The notes under the pieces were generated by a model. It did not search any database and was not told the DNA's origin. It saw nothing but the letters and a program-made list of their open reading frames with translations. A stretch of DNA of 64,000 nt from NCBI RefSeq assembly GCF_016862555.1, contig NZ_BONE01000009.1:62001-126000 (forward strand), written 5' to 3'. Positions 16,639-25,056 of the stretch are shown here, piece by piece (position 1 is the first letter of the stretch; each line of letters starts with the position of its first letter). Position numbers and translations under genes: made by a program. This DNA is from Asanoa siamensis (lineage in GTDB: Bacteria > Actinomycetota > Actinomycetes > Mycobacteriales > Micromonosporaceae).

Positions 16639-18180
16639 TCAGCGGGTGGCTTCGACCATCTCGGCGGTCGGGTCGCGCAGTTCGGCGCTGACCTTCTCCA
16701 TCAGCGTGAGGATCAGCACGCCGCCCAGCACCATCAGGCCGGCTCCGATCTGGAACGCCAGCACGTAGCCCGACGTGACGGCCAGGTTGGGCTCGGTGCC
16801 CGACATGATCTCGCCGGTCGCGTGCCGCATGGCCAGCGTGACCAGGACGGCCAGGCCGAGGGCGCTGCCGACCTGCTGGGCGGTGCTCTGCACGCCGGAC
16901 GCGAGGCTGGAGTCCTGCGCGGTGACGCCGTGCAGGGCCGCGTTGGTGGCAGCGGGCATGGTGGCGCCGGCGAACACACCGAACACGATCATGCCCGGCA
17001 GCATGCCGCCCACGTAGCTGCTGTCGACGCTGATGAAGCTGGTCAGGAACAGGCCGACGCCGGCGCCGATGAAGCCGATCGCGGCGACCAGCTTGACGCC
17101 CAGCTTCGGGGTCAGCGCGGTGCCTAGGCCGATGCCGGCGCCGATCGAGAAGCCCAGCGGCAACCAGGCCAGACCGCCCTGCAGCGGCGAGAACCCGAGG
17201 ATGTGCTGGGCGAACAGGGTCAGCATGAAGGTGTACGAGATGAACGCCGCCATGTAGAACAGCGAGGTCACGTTGATGACCGAACGCGTACGGTTGGCGA
17301 AGAACTCGAGCGGGATCAGTGGATGCGCGGCCCGCCGCTCGACGATGACGCACGTGAGCAGCAGGGCGACGCCGGCCAGCAGCGGGAGGATCACCCGTGC
17401 CGTGCCCCACGGGTGCTCGGCCGCCTGGAGCAGGCCGAAGACGATGGCCACGAGACCCGTGGTCAGGGTGGTGGCGCCGACGACGTCGAGCGACTGGCCC
17501 TTCGCGCGGACCATCCGGCTCTCCGAGACCAGCCGCGGCAGGATCAGCAGCACCAGCACGGCCACCGGGACGTTGACGTAGAAGATCCAGCGCCAGGACG
17601 CGAGGTCGGTGAGCAGCCCGGAGATGACGTAGCCGAGCGTGCCGCCGAGCGCGACCAGGCCGCCCCAGAGGCCCAGCGCCTTGGTGCGCTCCTTGGGGTC
17701 GGTGAACATCAGCGCGATCAGACCCAGCGAGGCCGGCGCGGCGATCGCCTCGGCGACACCCTGACCCAAACGACCGATGATCATCATGGGCTGGTTGACG
17801 GCGGCACCGCAGATGACCGACGAGACGAGGAAGATCGCCACACCCGTCAACAGCAGCCGCCGCCGGCCGTAGAAGTCGGCCAGCCGGCCACCCAGCATCA
17901 GCAGGCCGCCGGCCATCAGCACGTAGCCGTTGACCACCCAGGTCAGCCCGGCCTCCGAGAACCCGAGCGAGTCCTGGATGCGGGGCAGGGCGACGTTGAC
18001 CACCGTGATGTCCAGCAAGATCATGAACTGGAGGCCACACAACAGGGCCAGCGCGCGCCAGCGGCGCGGGTCGAGCTCGGACGTCGGGGAGTCGGGCTGG
18101 ACTTGCCCGTCACCTTTGCGCGACTCCGCCGGCGACACCTCGGCGGACTCCGCCGGCCGGCGCGAATTTACGGTGGACAC
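16639..18180 (-). CDS. MFS multidrug exporter, DHA2 (EmrB/QacA) type
   Basis: 513 residues with about 14 predicted membrane helices after a hydrophilic N-terminus of about 40 residues. Early motifs MILLDITVVNVALPRIQDSL and LGGRLADFYGRRRLL (motif A) are those of drug:H+ antiporters of the DHA2 family. GTG 18180 has GGAG 8 nt upstream. It diverges from a TetR gene, and its leader contains the operator-like element shared with the VOC gene. This set-up is that of a drug-induced efflux gene; in an enediyne cluster the likely cargo is the product or a precursor (inference). Confidence 0.9.
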   Translation of the reverse strand: MSTVNSRRPAESAEVSPAESRKGDGQVQPDSPTSELDPRRWRALALLCGLQFMILLDITVVNVALPRIQDSLGFSEAGLTWVVNGYVLMAGGLLMLGGRLADFYGRRRLLLTGVAIFLVSSVICGAAVNQPMMIIGRLGQGVAEAIAAPASLGLIALMFTDPKERTKALGLWGGLVALGGTLGYVISGLLTDLASWRWIFYVNVPVAVLVLLILPRLVSESRMVRAKGQSLDVVGATTLTTGLVAIVFGLLQAAEHPWGTARVILPLLAGVALLLTCVIVERRAAHPLIPLEFFANRTRSVINVTSLFYMAAFISYTFMLTLFAQHILGFSPLQGGLAWLPLGFSIGAGIGLGTALTPKLGVKLVAAIGFIGAGVGLFLTSFISVDSSYVGGMLPGMIVFGVFAGATMPAATNAALHGVTAQDSSLASGVQSTAQQVGSALGLAVLVTLAMRHATGEIMSGTEPNLAVTSGYVLAFQIGAGLMVLGGVLILTLMEKVSAELRDPTAEMVEATR

Positions 18181-18207
18181 GATCTTTCTCCCTCGATGAT
18201 CGGCTCG

Positions 18208-18285
18208 TCAGGTGTCGGGCGCATGATCGGATGGAGAAGGCGTAGTGTCTGAGAGGTGAGTGTCTACGCTGTCCACATCCACCAT
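18208..18285 (-). CDS. Possible 25-residue leader peptide upstream of the MFS gene
   Basis: A short frame (MVDVDSVDTHLSDTTPSPSD, then HAPDT) starts at the base equivalent to the VOC start and ends 27 nt before the MFS GTG. Its first eight residues mirror the VOC N-terminus (MADVDSVD) because both are encoded by the shared element. A -10-like TACGGT ends 6 nt before this ATG, so the MFS message would begin at or near it. Translation is unproven; it may simply be the 5' leader. Confidence 0.3.
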   Translation of the reverse strand: MVDVDSVDTHLSDTTPSPSDHAPDT

Positions 18286-18304
18286 GTTGACACCGTACAA
18301 CACG
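18261..18304. promoter_or_regulatory. Probable TetR operator in the MFS/tetR intergenic region
   Basis: Second copy of the element seen at 16501-16544, in the same orientation relative to the minus-strand target gene. It lies 20 bp before the TetR start, so binding could control both the exporter and the regulator. Confidence 0.6.
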
Positions 18305-18324
18305 AACGGGGAGGTTTTACAACG

Positions 18325-18966
18325 ATGGTGCGTGCGGCACGCTCCTATCATCACGGTGACCTGCGGGCCGCCCTGGTGGAGGCCGGTCTGAAGCTCGCCC
18401 GCACGGGTGGGATCGGCGCGCTGGGCGTCCGCGAGCTCACCCGATCGGTGGGCGTGACGCCCAACGCCGCCTACCGGCACTTCGCCGACCGTGAGGCGCT
18501 CGTGCTGGCGATCGCCGTCGAGGCGCAGGACCGGCTGGCCCAGACCATGCTCGACCGGATGAAGGCGATCCGCGCCGACGCCGACCCGGCAGACCGGGCC
18601 CTGGCGCGGCTCCGCGCCGTGGGCGAGGGCTACGTCCACTTCGCGATGGCCGAGCCGGGCTGGTTCGAGCTCGCCATCCTCACCCGCGACGAACCGGGCG
18701 ACGACAGTCCACAACCGACCATCGAGTCCCGGGTGGCGCCGCCCTACCAGTTGCTGGTCGACGCGCTCGACGGCCTGGTCGAGGCCGGCGTGTTGACCCC
18801 CGCGCAACGGCCCAACGCCGAGGTCGCCTGCTGGTCGACCGTGCACGGCTTCGCCGACCTGGCCACCCGCGGACCGCTGCGCGCCCAGGACCCGCCGATC
18901 CTCGACGCACTGGCGACCTACGTGGTCGACACGATCATCGCCGGCGTGGCCGCACCGCCCCGCTGA
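18325..18966 (+). CDS. TetR-family repressor
   Basis: 213 residues. The N-terminal HTH is clear (GGIGALGVRELTRSVGVTPNAAYRHFADREALVLAIAVEA, about residues 24-62), and the C-terminal ligand domain resembles the TetR_C group with LVDALDGLVEAGVL and a conserved WSTVHGFADL motif. ATG 18325 is preceded by GGGGAGG at 18308-18314. It is divergent from the MFS gene with a shared operator-like element between them, and the same element lies at the VOC gene. The three genes therefore look like one regulon that responds to a small molecule, perhaps the antibiotic. Confidence 0.9.
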   Translation: MVRAARSYHHGDLRAALVEAGLKLARTGGIGALGVRELTRSVGVTPNAAYRHFADREALVLAIAVEAQDRLAQTMLDRMKAIRADADPADRALARLRAVGEGYVHFAMAEPGWFELAILTRDEPGDDSPQPTIESRVAPPYQLLVDALDGLVEAGVLTPAQRPNAEVACWSTVHGFADLATRGPLRAQDPPILDALATYVVDTIIAGVAAPPR

Positions 18967-18971
18967 CGCCG

Positions 18972-19811
18972 TCACCGGGCCGTCAGTGCGCGCCAGCCGC
19001 TCAGCGTCAGCCCGAGATCCGCGACCTCGGCGCGCAGGGCCGGGTTGGTCAGCGCGTCGAGCTCCTCCTCCCAGCGGTAACCCCAGGCGTAGCGCGCCCG
19101 GTCCGCGGCCGACGGCGTACCCGGATGGCAGTTGATCTCGATCACCGGCGCCGGGCCCGCCGCCAACCGGGTGACCAGCTCCCGCGCCCGGTCCAGGGTG
19201 AGGCCACCGGCCTCGTCCAGCCCCCCGTACGCCGCCGGGAACGCGAGCCCGGCAGCGCGCAGCCGGCCCGCGAGCGCGCGGCTCCAGTGCCGGATCCAGG
19301 CGCCCTGCGGGCCGCGGGCCGCACTCGTCGGCAGCCGGACGGCCGGGATCCCGCGTTCCACCGCCAGGTCTGTCACGATCCGCCCGACCGGCGGGAAGAG
19401 GTGCAGGTGCTGGTGCGTGTCGACGTGGGTCAGGGTGAGCCGCAAATCGCGGGTGAGCCGGTCGAGTTGCGCCGCGAACTCGCGGCGCACGTCGGCCGGG
19501 TCGACCCGGCCGGTGACCGCGGCCAGCAGGAACGCCCGCCAGCGCAACGGGAACCGGCCGCGCCGGTCGACCAGCGTCGGCACCTCGCGCGGCGACAGCA
19601 GCGGCGGGTCCTCGCCCACCAGCGCCAGGTGTGCGCCGACGTCGAGCGCGGGCCGGTCGCGCAGCCACCCGGCCGCCGTGCCGACCGCGGGGCCCACCGC
19701 CAGGACCGACGTGCCGGTCACCACGCCCCGGTCGTGTGCGGCCAGGACACCGCGGGACAGCTCCTCGCTCAGCCCGTAGTCGTCGGCGTTGACGATGAGC
19801 CGCCGGGTCAC
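18972..19811 (-). CDS. ChbG/YdjC-family carbohydrate deacetylase
   Basis: 279 residues. The start RRLIVNADDYGLSE carries the metal-binding Asp of the family, and THVDTHQHLHLFPPV and VEINCHPG supply the His ligands and the catalytic end of the barrel. Members remove N-acetyl groups from sugars, including lipid-linked ones (HpnK, and partners of GT2 enzymes). GTG 19811 overlaps the stop of the GT2-GtrA gene (GTGA), so the two work together. Expected step (inference): deacetylation of a polyprenyl- or lipid-linked N-acetyl sugar made by the GT2 partner. Confidence 0.85.
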   Translation of the reverse strand: MTRRLIVNADDYGLSEELSRGVLAAHDRGVVTGTSVLAVGPAVGTAAGWLRDRPALDVGAHLALVGEDPPLLSPREVPTLVDRRGRFPLRWRAFLLAAVTGRVDPADVRREFAAQLDRLTRDLRLTLTHVDTHQHLHLFPPVGRIVTDLAVERGIPAVRLPTSAARGPQGAWIRHWSRALAGRLRAAGLAFPAAYGGLDEAGGLTLDRARELVTRLAAGPAPVIEINCHPGTPSAADRARYAWGYRWEEELDALTNPALRAEVADLGLTLSGWRALTAR

Positions 19812-21001
19812 GTGTCGCGCCCCCGGGTGCGGGCGAACACCCAGTGCCGCAGCAGCGTGAACCGGGCCAGGGTCGCCAGCGCGTCGCCGGCCAGCAGCAC
19901 CACGACCTCCGAGAGCCGGCCGATCCCCGCGCCGACCGCCCACAGCGCGGCGCTCATGAACAGCAGGCTCAGCGCGAACGCCACCCCGCCCTCGACCTGA
20001 TGTCGCAGCGCACCCTTGCGGCCGCGGACACCGAAGGTGATCCGGCGGTTGGCGGCGGTGTTGATGATCGTCGAGAGCAGCAGCGCCACGGCGTTGGCGG
20101 TCACCGGCGACAGGAACTCGCGCAGCCCGAGATAGAACAGGACGTGCACCAGGCCGGTGAACGCGCCGATGGCGGCGAACCGCACGAACTGGTAGGCCAG
20201 GCCGGTCGGGACGCGGCTGCGGCGCAGGTGCGGCGGGAGCGCGACGTTGAGGTCGCCGCTGAGCTTGCGGCGGCTCATCCGGACGATCCCGCGCAGCATG
20301 TCGAACACCGTCCGCCGGACGTTGACGGAGCTGTCGGGGTCGTCGAGGCAGTCGATCGGCACCTCGTGGATCCGCAGGCTGTGCTGCTCGGCCACGCAGA
20401 GCAACTCGGTGTCGAAGAACCACTCCCCATCGTGGACGACCGGCAGCAGCGCCTGCACCACCTCCCGCCGGCCGGCCTTGAACCCGCACTGCGCGTCGGA
20501 GAAGCGCACCCCGAGGATCATCCGGAGCAGGAAGTTGTACGTGCGGGACAGTCCCGCGCGCTTCATCGACCGGCGCACGCTCGACGAGGGTGCGTGGCGC
20601 GTGCCGATCGACAGGTCACTGTGGCCGGACGCGAGCGGCGCGATCAGCGGCAGGAAGCCGTCGAGGTCGATCGACAGGTCGGCGTCCATGTAGCAGACGA
20701 TGTCGGCGTCGCTGGCCGCCCAGACCTCCCGCAGCGCGAGGCCCCGGCCGCGCAGGTCGATGTGCACGTAGCGGACCTCGTCGAACTCGTCCTCGAGGCG
20801 CCGCGCGATGTCGGGGCTCGCGTCGGTGGCCCCGCTCTCGGCGATCGTGATGCGAAACCGGTACGGGAAGTGCTGCACCAGGTAGGCGTACAGGCGACGG
20901 ACGCTGGCCTCGAGAACCCGTGCCTCGTTCTTGATGGGGATCACGATCTCGGTCAGCAGCGTCCGGGTCGGCGCGATCGGTCGCTGTGCGGTGGCGGTCA
21001 T
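19808..21001 (-). CDS. GT2 glycosyltransferase fused to a GtrA-like membrane domain
   Basis: 397 residues. The first about 250 form a DPM1-type GT2 domain: IVIPIKNEARVL, then MDADLS for the DxD metal site and QCGFKAGRREV. Residues of about 270-390 form four hydrophobic helices of the GtrA family (FVRFAAIGAFTGLVHVLFYL, NTAANRRITFGVRGR). Such fusions make a polyprenyl-phosphate sugar and help flip it across the membrane. It is coupled to the ChbG deacetylase and could feed the GT39 enzyme at 7677-9830. Confidence 0.88.
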   Translation of the reverse strand: MTATAQRPIAPTRTLLTEIVIPIKNEARVLEASVRRLYAYLVQHFPYRFRITIAESGATDASPDIARRLEDEFDEVRYVHIDLRGRGLALREVWAASDADIVCYMDADLSIDLDGFLPLIAPLASGHSDLSIGTRHAPSSSVRRSMKRAGLSRTYNFLLRMILGVRFSDAQCGFKAGRREVVQALLPVVHDGEWFFDTELLCVAEQHSLRIHEVPIDCLDDPDSSVNVRRTVFDMLRGIVRMSRRKLSGDLNVALPPHLRRSRVPTGLAYQFVRFAAIGAFTGLVHVLFYLGLREFLSPVTANAVALLLSTIINTAANRRITFGVRGRKGALRHQVEGGVAFALSLLFMSAALWAVGAGIGRLSEVVVLLAGDALATLARFTLLRHWVFARTRGRDT

Positions 21002-21165
21002 GCGGCGCGGCCCCTTACCTCGGACGATGTACAACCAGCGTCGGCACCGCGACCGCCCGCGGCATCCTCCACAGTGCGCGGTCTGCCGGCACTCTCGAAG
21101 ACGACGGGCGGGCCGGTGATCGGCCAGACTGGCGGCGATGCGTCCGCGTCCGGGAGGGAGCGACC

Positions 21166-21870
21166 GTGCCGGAGTCACCCTGGCTCGACGCGTGGAACCG
21201 CGGCACCGACGTCTACGTCAGCGACCGCCACAAGGACCGCCATTTCCGAGCCATGGCCGACGGCATGATCGCGTTGCTGCCGCCCGGCGCCAAGCGGGTG
21301 CTCGACTACGGCCCGGGTGACGCGCTGTTCGCGGGCGATGTCGCCGCGGCGAGCGGCGAGGTGATCCTCTGCGAGGCCGCCGACAGCATCCGCGCGCGCC
21401 TGCACGAGCGGTTCGCGGACCATCCGGCCGTCTCGGTGATCGGGCCCGCCGGGCTCACCGAGCTGCCGGCCGGCTCGGTCGACCTGGTCGTCACCCACTC
21501 GGTGGTGCAGTACCTGACGCCGGCGGAGCTCGACGCGTTCCTCGCGACGGCCGCCCGGCTGCTCAGCCCGACCGGCCGGCTGGTGATCAGCGACATCGTC
21601 CCGTCCGGGGTGCGGCTGTTCGCCGACGCGTGGGAGCTGCTGCGGTTCGCCGCGCGCGACCGGTTCCTCGTCTCCGCCGTGGTCGCCATGGCGGGCGTGC
21701 TGGTGTCGCCGTACGCTCGGCTGAGACGGCAGTTCGGCCTCGCCCGCTACGACGAGCAGGAGATGATCCGGCGCGCCGCCGCGGTCGGTCTCACCGGCGC
21801 CCGACGCGCCACCAATCTGGGCAATGACCAGACCCGATGGGCATTCGAGGCGCGCCATCCGCACTCGTGA
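21166..21870 (+). CDS. SAM-dependent methyltransferase
   Basis: 234 residues from GTG 21166 (GGGAGGGAG upstream). Motif I is VLDYGPGDALFAGDVA, followed by EVILCEAADS and VDLVVTHSVVQYLTPAELD, and RLVISDIVPSG later. It is divergent from the GT2-GtrA gene. The protein belongs to the Methyltransf_11-like group often found beside glycan genes. The substrate is unknown. Confidence 0.8.
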   Translation: MPESPWLDAWNRGTDVYVSDRHKDRHFRAMADGMIALLPPGAKRVLDYGPGDALFAGDVAAASGEVILCEAADSIRARLHERFADHPAVSVIGPAGLTELPAGSVDLVVTHSVVQYLTPAELDAFLATAARLLSPTGRLVISDIVPSGVRLFADAWELLRFAARDRFLVSAVVAMAGVLVSPYARLRRQFGLARYDEQEMIRRAAAVGLTGARRATNLGNDQTRWAFEARHPHS

Positions 21871-21991
21871 AACTTGGACAGACGCGACGTTCTGCCATAC
21901 TGTGGCGGCTGACGCCAAATCGCGGTGGCCGCTGTTGACGGCGGTTCCCATGTCGCATTCACGATCCCAGCCCTATCCGGAGGACAGGACC

Positions 21992-22279
21992 ATGGCTACG
22001 GCAGAGAAGCCCACCGAAAAGATCGACGCCAAGTTCACCGCACCGATTCTGGCGGACGGCGCGTTCGCCACGTACATCGAACTCGCCGGCTCCCAGGACG
22101 TGCTCGGCACGCGCAAGCCCGTCAAGGTCAGCGGCACCATCGACGGCCACCCGTTCGACGCGACGCTGATGCCGTCCGGCAACGGCCCGCACTGGTTGCC
22201 CGTCCGGGCCGCGCTGAAGAAGACCGTGGGCAAGGAGGCCGGTGCCGAGGTGCTCGTCCACCTGACGGCGCGGCGCTGA
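21992..22279 (+). CDS. DUF1905 domain protein
   Basis: 95 residues, all of it a small DUF1905 beta-barrel-like domain (KFTAPILADGAFATYIELAG, KVSGTIDGHPFDATLMPSGNGPHWLPV, LKKTVGKEAGAEVLVHLTARR). ATG 21992 has GGAGGACAGG upstream. These proteins occur widely in actinomycetes, often fused to YdeI-like domains; the role is unknown. It ends just before a strong terminator shared with the convergent FAD enzyme gene and is probably not part of the biosynthetic pathway. Confidence 0.8.
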   Translation: MATAEKPTEKIDAKFTAPILADGAFATYIELAGSQDVLGTRKPVKVSGTIDGHPFDATLMPSGNGPHWLPVRAALKKTVGKEAGAEVLVHLTARR

Positions 22280-22286
22280 AGCTGCG

Positions 22287-22322
22287 AAAAGGGCCCCTCG
22301 CCGGTCGGCGAGGGGCCCTTTT
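22287..22322. terminator. Strong bidirectional terminator
   Basis: AAAAGGGCCCCTCGCC pairs perfectly with GGCGAGGGGCCCTTTT around the loop GGTC (22303-22306). T-runs lie on both sides, between convergent genes. Confidence 0.85.
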
Positions 22323-22325
22323 CGG

Positions 22326-23645
22326 TCAACCGCGGAGCACGCGGGCGATCATCCCGGGCTTCATCAGCGCGGTGGGCGGATCGACCAGCCCGGCCGCGCG
22401 CAGGAACGCGGTCGACAGGGTGCCGTCGTCGCGGGTGGCGGCCGCCTGCAGGCGCGGAATGTAGGCGTTGCCCATCCAGGTCTTGAGCGTCCGCCTGCCC
22501 TCCACCTCGGGGAAGCCCAGGTCGGCACCGGCGGACATGTCCCACGGCGCGTCGATCACCTTGGACAGGCCGCGGAAGAAGGCCGCCGGCGTGGGCTCGC
22601 CGCCCTCGAGCGACTGGCGCAGCACCAGCGACTCCATCGCCGCCACGGTCATGCCCTGGCCGTAGACCGGGTTGAACACGCAGGCCGCGTCGCCCATCAC
22701 CAGGAAGCCCGCGGGATGGCGGGACTGGCGCTCGTAGTGGCGGCGGATGCTGGCCGGGAACCGGAACTGCATCGGCGGGCCCATGGGCTCGGCGTCCCGC
22801 ACCGCCTTGTGGATCTCCGGCACCGGCAGCGTCTCGACGTAGTCCAGGAAGCCCTTCATGTCGGTCGGCGGCCGGTCACCGAGGATGCCGGTCAGCGAGA
22901 TCGCGTACCGGTCGGGCAGCCGGGCGAAGATCGCGCCCCGCCGGATCGCCGGCGTCGCGACCGGGATCAGCGCGATGTCGTCGCCGATCGGGTCGTACGC
23001 CAGCGGGCCGTGGAAGTCGCACGTGGTGTAGGTCAGGTCCATCTTGACCTGCTCCTCCCGCACCTGCGGGTAGCCGAGCTCGACCAGCCACCGAGGCGTA
23101 CGCGAGCCGCGGCCCGTGGTGTCGACCACCAGGTCGGCCTCGATCAGCTCCGGCTCGCCACCCGCCCGCGGCTGGACCCGTACGCCGGTGATCCGCGACC
23201 GGTCGGCCGAGGCGACGATGCCGAGGATGTCGGTGCCCTGGCGCAGCGTGATCGACGGAAGCTGCCCGATCCGCCGGCGGATGCGGTGCTCGAGCAGCGG
23301 CCGGCCGGCGGCGACACAGGTCAGCCCCGTCTCCGCCTTCTTGATCATCTCACCGTTGAAGTACCAGCTCAGGCTCGTGCCGAAGTCACCGACCGGCACA
23401 CCGATGCTGACCAGTTCGGCGGTGAAGCCCGGGAACAGCTCGTCGAGGATCTGCTTGCCGCGGGCGAGCAACGCGTGGATGTGGTGGCCCTGCGGGATGG
23501 CGCGGCGCGGGCCCGTCACTCCGTCGACGTCGTCGCGCTCGACCACGGTGACCGTGCGGTAGAAGTCGGACAGCACGCGGGCGGCCAGCGAGCCGCCGAT
23601 GCTGCCGCCGAGGACGACCGCGTGGTCGCCGACATAATTAGGCAC
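22326..23645 (-). CDS. FAD-dependent monooxygenase/oxidoreductase
   Basis: 439 residues. An N-terminal FAD Rossmann motif (VVLGGSIGGSLAARVLSD) lies close to the start, RHPAGFLVMGDAACVFNPVYGQGMTVA is the GD motif that contacts FAD, and LVVDTTGRGS is the middle DG-like motif. The layout fits group A flavin hydroxylases and geranylgeranyl-reductase-like enzymes. The FxWxWxI motif of flavin halogenases is not seen. GTG 23645 has GGAGG 7 nt upstream. It diverges from the epoxide hydrolase gene across 191 bp, and co-expression for oxidation of the core or side arm is plausible. Confidence 0.82.
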   Translation of the reverse strand: MPNYVGDHAVVLGGSIGGSLAARVLSDFYRTVTVVERDDVDGVTGPRRAIPQGHHIHALLARGKQILDELFPGFTAELVSIGVPVGDFGTSLSWYFNGEMIKKAETGLTCVAAGRPLLEHRIRRRIGQLPSITLRQGTDILGIVASADRSRITGVRVQPRAGGEPELIEADLVVDTTGRGSRTPRWLVELGYPQVREEQVKMDLTYTTCDFHGPLAYDPIGDDIALIPVATPAIRRGAIFARLPDRYAISLTGILGDRPPTDMKGFLDYVETLPVPEIHKAVRDAEPMGPPMQFRFPASIRRHYERQSRHPAGFLVMGDAACVFNPVYGQGMTVAAMESLVLRQSLEGGEPTPAAFFRGLSKVIDAPWDMSAGADLGFPEVEGRRTLKTWMGNAYIPRLQAAATRDDGTLSTAFLRAAGLVDPPTALMKPGMIARVLRG

Positions 23646-23747
23646 TGCGACCCTCCGGAATTGATGGCGATCTCATTTGCCGAAATCAAACTAACGACTC
23701 GTACGGGCGCGCGATTCTTTCAGGATGCTCAATGCCTCTGCTGGCCT

Positions 23748-23776
23748 TTCGAGCGCCCGGTGCCGGTCGCTAACGT
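23748..23776 (+). promoter_or_regulatory. Candidate sigma-70-type promoter for the epoxide hydrolase gene
   Basis: TTCGAG and TAACGT are separated by 17 bp and lie about 60 nt before the ATG at 23837. A small hairpin CCCCG-AAAA-CGGGG (23787-23800) follows. Confidence 0.35.
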
Positions 23777-23836
23777 CATCGGCGAGCCCCGAAAACGGGG
23801 CATTTCTCATTGTGTTCGTGCGCAGAGGAGCGGTTG

Positions 23837-25003
23837 ATGGAACCATTCCGCATCGAGATTCCCCAAGCCGACCTCGACGATCTGGGGCAGCGGCTAGCGG
23901 CCACCCGTTGGCCGGCCGAACAACCCACGGTCGGCTGGGAGCGGGGCGTGCCACTCGACTACCTCAAGGAGCTCGTCACCTACTGGCGCACCACCTACGA
24001 CTGGCGGCGGGCCGAGGCGCGCCTCAACGCGTTCCCGCAGTTCACCACGACGATCGACGGCACCCGGCTGCACTTCCTGCACGTCCGCTCGCCCGAGCCC
24101 GACGCGATCCCGATGATCGTCACCCACGGCTGGCCCGGCTCGGTGGCGGAATACCTGGACGTGATCGGCCCGCTCACCGACCCGCGCCGGCACGGCGGTG
24201 ACCCCGCCGACGCGTACCACCTGGTGATCCCGTCCCTGCCCGGGTTCGGCTTCTCCGGCCCGACCAACGAGCCGGGCTGGACGATGCCGCGGATCGCCGG
24301 CGCCCTGGCGCGGCTGATGGCCCAGTTGGGCTACGAGCGCTACGTGACCCAGGGCGGCGACGTCGGCGCCTGGATCAACCTCACGCTGTCCGGTGTGGAC
24401 TTCCCGCACGTGTGGGGCACCCATGTCAACTTCCTCGTCACCCCGCCCTCCGGTGACCCGGCCGAGATGGCGGGCCTGAGCGAGCAGGACCTGGGCCGGC
24501 TCGGCGCGCTCAGCCGGTTCGCGGCCGAGGGTTCCGGCTACATGAAGCTCCAGTCGACGCGCCCCAACACCGTCGCCTATGGACTGACCGACTCTCCCGT
24601 GGGGCAGCTCGCCTGGATCGTCGAGAAGTTCAAGGAGTGGACCGACTCCGAGAAGGCGCCCGAGGACGCGGTCGACCGGGACCACCTGCTGACCAATGTC
24701 ATGATCTACTGGCTGACCGGCACGGCGGGCTCGACGGCCAACTTCTACTTCGACAACGCCGACGTGATGCCGACCGCGCCGACGCCGCCGCCCCCGCCGC
24801 CGGTGCTGCCGACGCCGTTCGGCGTGGCGGTCTACCCGCGAGACCCGGCACCGCCGATCCGGTCCTTCGCCGACCGCGGCTTCTCCAACATCGTCCACTG
24901 GGCCGAGTACGACCGCGGCGGCCACTTCCCGGCGATGGAGGAGCCCGACCTGTTCGTGGCGGACCTGCGCGCCTTCGGCCGCAAGCTACGCGGGCTCGGC
25001 TGA
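23837..25003 (+). CDS. Enediyne-type epoxide hydrolase (SgcF/NcsF/KedF-like)
   Basis: 388 residues. It has the EHN N-terminal region ([23 protein letters not shown]), the oxyanion motif [14 protein letters not shown], the nucleophile Asp in [11 protein letters not shown], and the catalytic His in [16 protein letters not shown]. Length and motifs match the microsomal-type epoxide hydrolases that open the epoxide of nine-membered enediyne cores in C-1027, neocarzinostatin and kedarcidin. Similar enzymes exist outside enediyne clusters, but the location beside the PKSE operon makes this role likely. GAGGAG lies 6 nt before ATG 23837. Its product would be a vicinal diol used to attach a sugar or acid. 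Confidence 0.88.
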   Translation: MEPFRIEIPQADLDDLGQRLAATRWPAEQPTVGWERGVPLDYLKELVTYWRTTYDWRRAEARLNAFPQFTTTIDGTRLHFLHVRSPEPDAIPMIVTHGWPGSVAEYLDVIGPLTDPRRHGGDPADAYHLVIPSLPGFGFSGPTNEPGWTMPRIAGALARLMAQLGYERYVTQGGDVGAWINLTLSGVDFPHVWGTHVNFLVTPPSGDPAEMAGLSEQDLGRLGALSRFAAEGSGYMKLQSTRPNTVAYGLTDSPVGQLAWIVEKFKEWTDSEKAPEDAVDRDHLLTNVMIYWLTGTAGSTANFYFDNADVMPTAPTPPPPPPVLPTPFGVAVYPRDPAPPIRSFADRGFSNIVHWAEYDRGGHFPAMEEPDLFVADLRAFGRKLRGLG

Positions 25004-25018
25004 ACGACGGCACGAGAA

Positions 25019-25047
25019 GGGGCCCCTGGTCGTCGACCAGGGGCCCC
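25019..25047. terminator. Bidirectional terminator
   Basis: A perfect 13-bp stem (GGGGCCCCTGGTC with its complement) and a 3-nt loop separate the convergent epoxide hydrolase and O-methyltransferase genes. Confidence 0.8.
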
Positions 25048-25056
25048 CGTTCTCTT

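Noticed and set aside
18972-21001. Hopanoid HpnI/HpnK pair
   Set aside because: GT2 and ChbG domains occur in both, but no hopanoid genes are nearby and the GtrA fusion differs from HpnI.
22326-23645. Flavin-dependent halogenase
   Set aside because: FAD motifs are present but the halogenase motif FxWxWxI and the lysine-containing GxGxxG halogenase pattern are not seen.
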